The translations under genes were made by a program, and so were the position numbers. Under the pieces are notes generated by a model, which did not search any database, was not told where the DNA came from, and saw only the letters and a list, made by a program, of their open reading frames with translations. Below are positions 5,243 to 7,587 of a DNA stretch of 7,587 bases, in pieces; the first letter of the stretch is position 1, and every line of letters begins with the position of its first letter. This DNA comes from Oscillospiraceae bacterium (GTDB taxonomy: Bacteria > Bacillota > Clostridia > Oscillospirales > Ruminococcaceae), in the NCBI GenBank assembly GCA_017410745.1, contig JAFPPJ010000035.1, forward strand, positions 1 through 7,587. The letters run 5' to 3'.

Positions 5243-6376
5243 ATGACATATCTTGACAATGCCGCTACCACAAGGGTATGCGAGGAGGCTGCACAGGCCG
5301 CCGTTGATGCGATGCGCGAGAACTACGGCAATCCCTCATCGCTCCACCGCATGGGGCTCGATGCGGAGCTTATCCTCACATCTGCAAGGAAGAGCGTGGC
5401 TAAGGCTCTTTCCGTCACGCCCGAGACCATCACCTTCACATCGGGCGCTACCGAATCGAACAATACGCTCCTCCTGGGTGCGGCGCACACCTATGGCAAG
5501 CGTCACCGCACTATCGTGGCTTCCTCGATAGAGCATCCGTCAGTGGAGGAGACGCTGCAGTGCCTTGAGGCGGAGGGCTTCATCGTCAAGCGCGTAAAGC
5601 CCCGTTCGGACGGCAGCATCAACCTGACCGACTTCCTCTATGCGGTGGACAACGACACGTTCCTTGCCACCTGTATGTATGTGAACAACGAGACGGGCGC
5701 GATAAACGACATAGGCGAGATATTCTCCGCCGTCAAGTTCAAGCAGCCCGACTGCATTACCCATACCGATGCGGTGCAGGGCTTTCTCAAGCTCCCCATG
5801 AAGGTATCGGATATGAGCGCCGACCTCATCACGGTAAGCGGCCACAAGATACACGCCCCCAAGGGCATAGGCGCTATGTACATCAAGCGCGGCATACGCA
5901 TCCCTCCCCTGCTGCACGGAGGCGGACAGGAGAAGGGCCTGCGCTCGGGCACGGAATCCGTGCCGCTGATAGCGGGTCTGGGCGCTGCGGTAGAAGCACA
6001 GCTGCCAAATATCCCCACCGCATACAAAAATGCACAGATGCTCGGCGACAGGCTGCGCACACAGCTTTCCGCCCTGCCCTTCGTTACAATAAATTCCGGG
6101 AGCAACTGCTCGCCCTACGTCATGAACATATCCGTACAGGGCATACGCAGCGAGATAATGCTCCACTTCCTTGAGAGCCGCCATGTATATGTATCGAGCG
6201 GGTCTGCCTGCTCGAAGGGCAAGACCAGCCGCGTACTCACTGAGATGGGTCTTGACGCGAAGCTTGCGGACACATCGCTGAGGATATCCTTCTCGAAGAT
6301 GTCGGCATGGGGCGAGATAGACCTGTTCGTGACAGCTCTGCGCGAGGGCTACATGAAGCTGGAAAAAACCTCATAA
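5243..6376 (+). CDS. NifS-type cysteine desulfurase, probable sulfur donor for ThiI
   Basis: A PLP enzyme that removes sulfur from L-cysteine, giving alanine and a protein-bound persulfide. Counting from the ATG at 5240, the motifs are YLDNAATT (4-11), SGATESNN (68-75), EHPS with PLP-stacking His99 (98-101), HTDAVQ with Asp177, SGHKIHAPKG with Schiff-base Lys203, RSGTES (235-240) and SSGSACSKG with catalytic Cys324 (319-327). All key residues are present. At 377-378 residues it has the usual group I length. Two ATGs stand in tandem; I chose 5243 because GGGGTG (5232-5237) is only two bases from the ATG at 5240 but five from 5243. thiI two genes downstream points to tRNA 4-thiouridine synthesis, as for the Bacillus NifZ-ThiI pair. 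A scaffold such as IscU is not in the window, so general Fe-S assembly is less likely but not excluded. Confidence 0.92.
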   Translation: MTYLDNAATTRVCEEAAQAAVDAMRENYGNPSSLHRMGLDAELILTSARKSVAKALSVTPETITFTSGATESNNTLLLGAAHTYGKRHRTIVASSIEHPSVEETLQCLEAEGFIVKRVKPRSDGSINLTDFLYAVDNDTFLATCMYVNNETGAINDIGEIFSAVKFKQPDCITHTDAVQGFLKLPMKVSDMSADLITVSGHKIHAPKGIGAMYIKRGIRIPPLLHGGGQEKGLRSGTESVPLIAGLGAAVEAQLPNIPTAYKNAQMLGDRLRTQLSALPFVTINSGSNCSPYVMNISVQGIRSEIMLHFLESRHVYVSSGSACSKGKTSRVLTEMGLDAKLADTSLRISFSKMSAWGEIDLFVTALREGYMKLEKTS

Positions 6377-6397
6377 AAAGTGTGGAGCCGGAGTCTG
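6377..6397 (+). repeat. Post-stop direct repeat, copy 1
   Basis: AAAGTGTGGAGCCGGAGT (6377-6394) starts at the base after the TAA of the cysteine desulfurase gene and is repeated exactly at 7368-7385, after the next gene. With the following three bases the match is 20 of 21. Both copies occupy the same position relative to the coding region, which is unusual for random repeats. Confidence 0.7.
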
Positions 6398-6530
6398 GAG
6401 TTATCACACTCTGAATAGTTAAGAGCGAATAACGCAATACTAACGGACACCTATTATGTGCTGTTATCGTTTCCGCAAAGCGGCGGTTATGAGAACAAAC
6501 GAATAAGTCCCGTCAGCAACTCCAAACTCC
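6390..6530. repeat. Inverted-repeat-bounded intergenic element between nifS-like and PIN-like genes
   Basis: GGAGTCTGGAGTT (6390-6402) and AACTCCAAACTCC (6518-6530) are reverse complements at 12 of 13 positions and bound a 141-bp segment that fills most of the gap. Inside, GTTAT (6400-6404)/ATAAC (6429-6433) encloses CTCT/AGAG (6409-6412/6422-6425), and CCGC/GCGG with an AAA loop lies at 6473-6483. The right end also carries a tandem ACTCCAA repeat. No promoter or T-tract is evident. Like the element at 2363-2539 it is a non-coding, hairpin-containing block closed by complementary ends, though its interior differs. Confidence 0.5.
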
Positions 6531-6552
6531 AAACCGAATATAAGGAGATAAT

Positions 6553-7368
6553 ATGATATTCCTGATAGACTTTGAGAATGTGAAATCTGCCGGTCTCGAC
6601 GGTATCGACCGTCTGTCGGAGGAGGACACGGTATACATATTCTACACCAATTCCCATCAGAGCCTATCCTTTGATGCACACCGCGCGATCATCGCATCCG
6701 AGGCGAAGATCGTATATTTTGCGGCGGCAAACGGTCATCCGAACGCCCTCGACTTCCAGCTTGCCAGCTTCACGGGGTATCTCGTGGCACGAAGCGAGGA
6801 CAAGCGCATATTCATCATAAGCGAGGACAAGGGCTTCGGCGTGATATGGCATTTCTGGGAAAGTGCGAGCGTGGAGGGACTGAGCATATACTGCTGCCCC
6901 ACCATAACAAAGGCGCTCTCGCGCATCAGGCATCCCGCAGGCGATACCGCCGCACAGCTCCCCTTTGAGGAGCAGCCCGCAGAGCCGATGCAGCCCGCAG
7001 AGCCGATGCAGCCCGCAGAGCCGGTACAATCGGAAGAGATCGCTGCGGATGAAGCTGCCGATGATGATACCACAGCAGAATCTGCCGGAGACGCTGCGCG
7101 GAAAGCCGAAAGCACCGATACTTCTCAGCAGAACAAGGGCGGCACCGATGCCTACCGCACACTTCTCAATACCGTAAAGAAAATGCTCTCGGGCACTATT
7201 ACGGCGAAGAAGTGCGACCGTGTGCTCGATGTGCTCGGAGAGGCAAAGGACAAGCAGCAGTTCTACACCGGCATGACAAAGATGTTCGGCATGGAGCAGG
7301 GACTTGCGGCATACAAAATACTCCGCACGGAATATACGGGGCTCAAAAGGCTTTCCGAAAACTTATGA
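6553..7368 (+). CDS. PIN-like (NYN-related) putative nuclease with low-complexity linker
   Basis: A 271-residue soluble protein in three parts. Residues 1-125 look like a PIN-like nuclease fold: FLIDFENV at 3-10 (D6, E8), NALDFQLASFTGYL at 64-77 (D67) and IISEDKGFGVIWHFW at 88-102 (E91/D92), the spaced acidic residues that bind metal in this superfamily. Residues 130-198 are a disordered acidic Ala/Pro/Glu/Thr linker with three QPAEPM/V repeats (141-158). Residues 199-271 form a small, probably helical domain I do not recognise. The start is the ATG at 6553, with AAGGAG at 6542-6547 five bases away. It lies in line with the cysteine desulfurase (176-bp gap) and thiI (66-bp gap), so co-transcription is likely and an RNA-related role is plausible. 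Single-strand RNA cleavage is inferred from the family only; no antitoxin partner is visible. Confidence 0.8.
   Translation: MIFLIDFENVKSAGLDGIDRLSEEDTVYIFYTNSHQSLSFDAHRAIIASEAKIVYFAAANGHPNALDFQLASFTGYLVARSEDKRIFIISEDKGFGVIWHFWESASVEGLSIYCCPTITKALSRIRHPAGDTAAQLPFEEQPAEPMQPAEPMQPAEPVQSEEIAADEAADDDTTAESAGDAARKAESTDTSQQNKGGTDAYRTLLNTVKKMLSGTITAKKCDRVLDVLGEAKDKQQFYTGMTKMFGMEQGLAAYKILRTEYTGLKRLSENL
6973..7026 (+). repeat. Three tandem 18-bp repeats encoding QPAEPM/V
   Basis: The units are 6973-6990, 6991-7008 and 7009-7026. The first two are identical at the DNA level and the third differs only in its last three bases. Identity at third codon positions points to recent slippage expansion in the linker of the PIN-like protein. 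Copy number may vary between strains. Confidence 0.85.
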
Positions 7369-7418
7369 AAGTGTGGAGCCGGAGTTTGACGGTCATAGCG
7401 GTCTAAACCCTATACCCT
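7368..7418 (+). repeat. Composite intergenic repeat between PIN-like gene and thiI
   Basis: The 66-bp gap opens with the second copy of AAAGTGTGGAGCCGGAGT (7368-7385, overlapping the last base of the TGA stop) and closes with CCCTATACCCT (7408-7418), identical to part of the right arm (2529-2539) of the large inverted-repeat element. It therefore combines end sequences seen in two other gaps of the window. The thiI ribosome binding site follows directly. Confidence 0.6.
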
Positions 7419-7434
7419 ATTCAAGGAGATAGCA

Positions 7435-7587
7435 ATGAATGAGATAATCCTTCTCAAAGAGGGCGAGATAGCCCTCAAGGGACTTAACAAGAGAAATTTC
7501 GAGGATGCGTTCATACGCAACCTCAGACACCGCATGAAGGGCAAGGGCAAGTTCGACTACAAGCGCGAACAGTCCATGATATACATA
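7435..7587 (+). CDS. thiI: ThiI, tRNA 4-thiouridine synthetase (sulfurtransferase), N-terminal fragment
   Basis: ThiI receives persulfide sulfur from a cysteine desulfurase and, using ATP, converts U8 of tRNAs to 4-thiouridine; in some bacteria it also serves thiamine thiazole synthesis. Only 51 residues are in the window before the right edge. They begin MNEIILLKEGEIALKGLNKR, the conserved opening of the N-terminal ferredoxin-like domain, which precedes the THUMP and PP-loop domains. Full-length Firmicutes proteins are about 390-400 residues and usually lack the C-terminal rhodanese domain, which cannot be checked here. The start is the ATG at 7435, with AAGGAG at 7423-7428 six bases upstream. 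The nearby cysteine desulfurase fits as its dedicated sulfur donor. Confidence 0.88.
   Translation, partial: MNEIILLKEGEIALKGLNKRNFEDAFIRNLRHRMKGKGKFDYKREQSMIYI

Noticed and set aside
5540..6184. Minus-strand frames within the cysteine desulfurase gene
   Set aside because: All catalytic motifs are in the plus-strand frame; the reverse frames show no domain or ribosome binding site.
6553..7368. PIN-like gene as the toxin of a toxin-antitoxin pair
   Set aside because: There is no small overlapping partner gene, the protein is longer than VapC toxins, and the gene sits between two metabolic genes in the same direction.

Overview
The window looks like a piece of a Clostridia chromosome, most likely a Ruminococcus-type member of the Oscillospiraceae. 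The reasons are purine-rich Shine-Dalgarno sites (AAGGAG/AGGAGG), near-consensus sigma-A promoters, frequent ATA isoleucine codons in moderately GC-rich genes, and a cysteine desulfurase/ThiI gene pair of the Firmicutes kind. This assignment is inference; no rRNA or other phylogenetic marker is present.

The left two thirds is read on the minus strand. From right to left it holds a methyl-accepting chemotaxis protein (3316-5034), a small zinc-ribbon protein (2669-3115), an AI-2E family membrane protein (879-2192) and the 5' part of a class I DAHP synthase gene, aroF (1-729, running off the left edge). Each appears to have its own promoter, so this is a series of single-gene units and not one operon. 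The aroF and AI-2E promoters are exact TTGACA-17 bp-TATAAT sequences, and the zinc-ribbon promoter is one base off.

The right third is on the plus strand and diverges from the chemotaxis gene. It encodes a NifS-type cysteine desulfurase (5243-6376), a PIN-like putative nuclease with a repeat-bearing linker (6553-7368), and the start of thiI (7435 to the window end). Cysteine desulfurase plus ThiI is the known sulfur relay for 4-thiouridine in tRNA. The PIN-like gene between them is the unexplained member.

The non-coding DNA carries most of the unexplained structure. The 476-bp gap 2193-2668 contains a 177-bp element closed by 25-bp inverted arms (24/25 complementary), with three internal hairpins and a G-quadruplex motif. 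The two gaps of the nifS-like/PIN/thiI cluster each begin, right at the upstream stop codon, with the same 18-bp repeat, and share end sequences with each other or with the big element. The divergent 208-bp gap holds a perfect 11-2-11 palindrome about equidistant from both predicted transcription starts. I see no CRISPR array, tRNA, rRNA, transposase, phage gene or recognisable defence system, and nothing here demonstrates a new multi-gene system.
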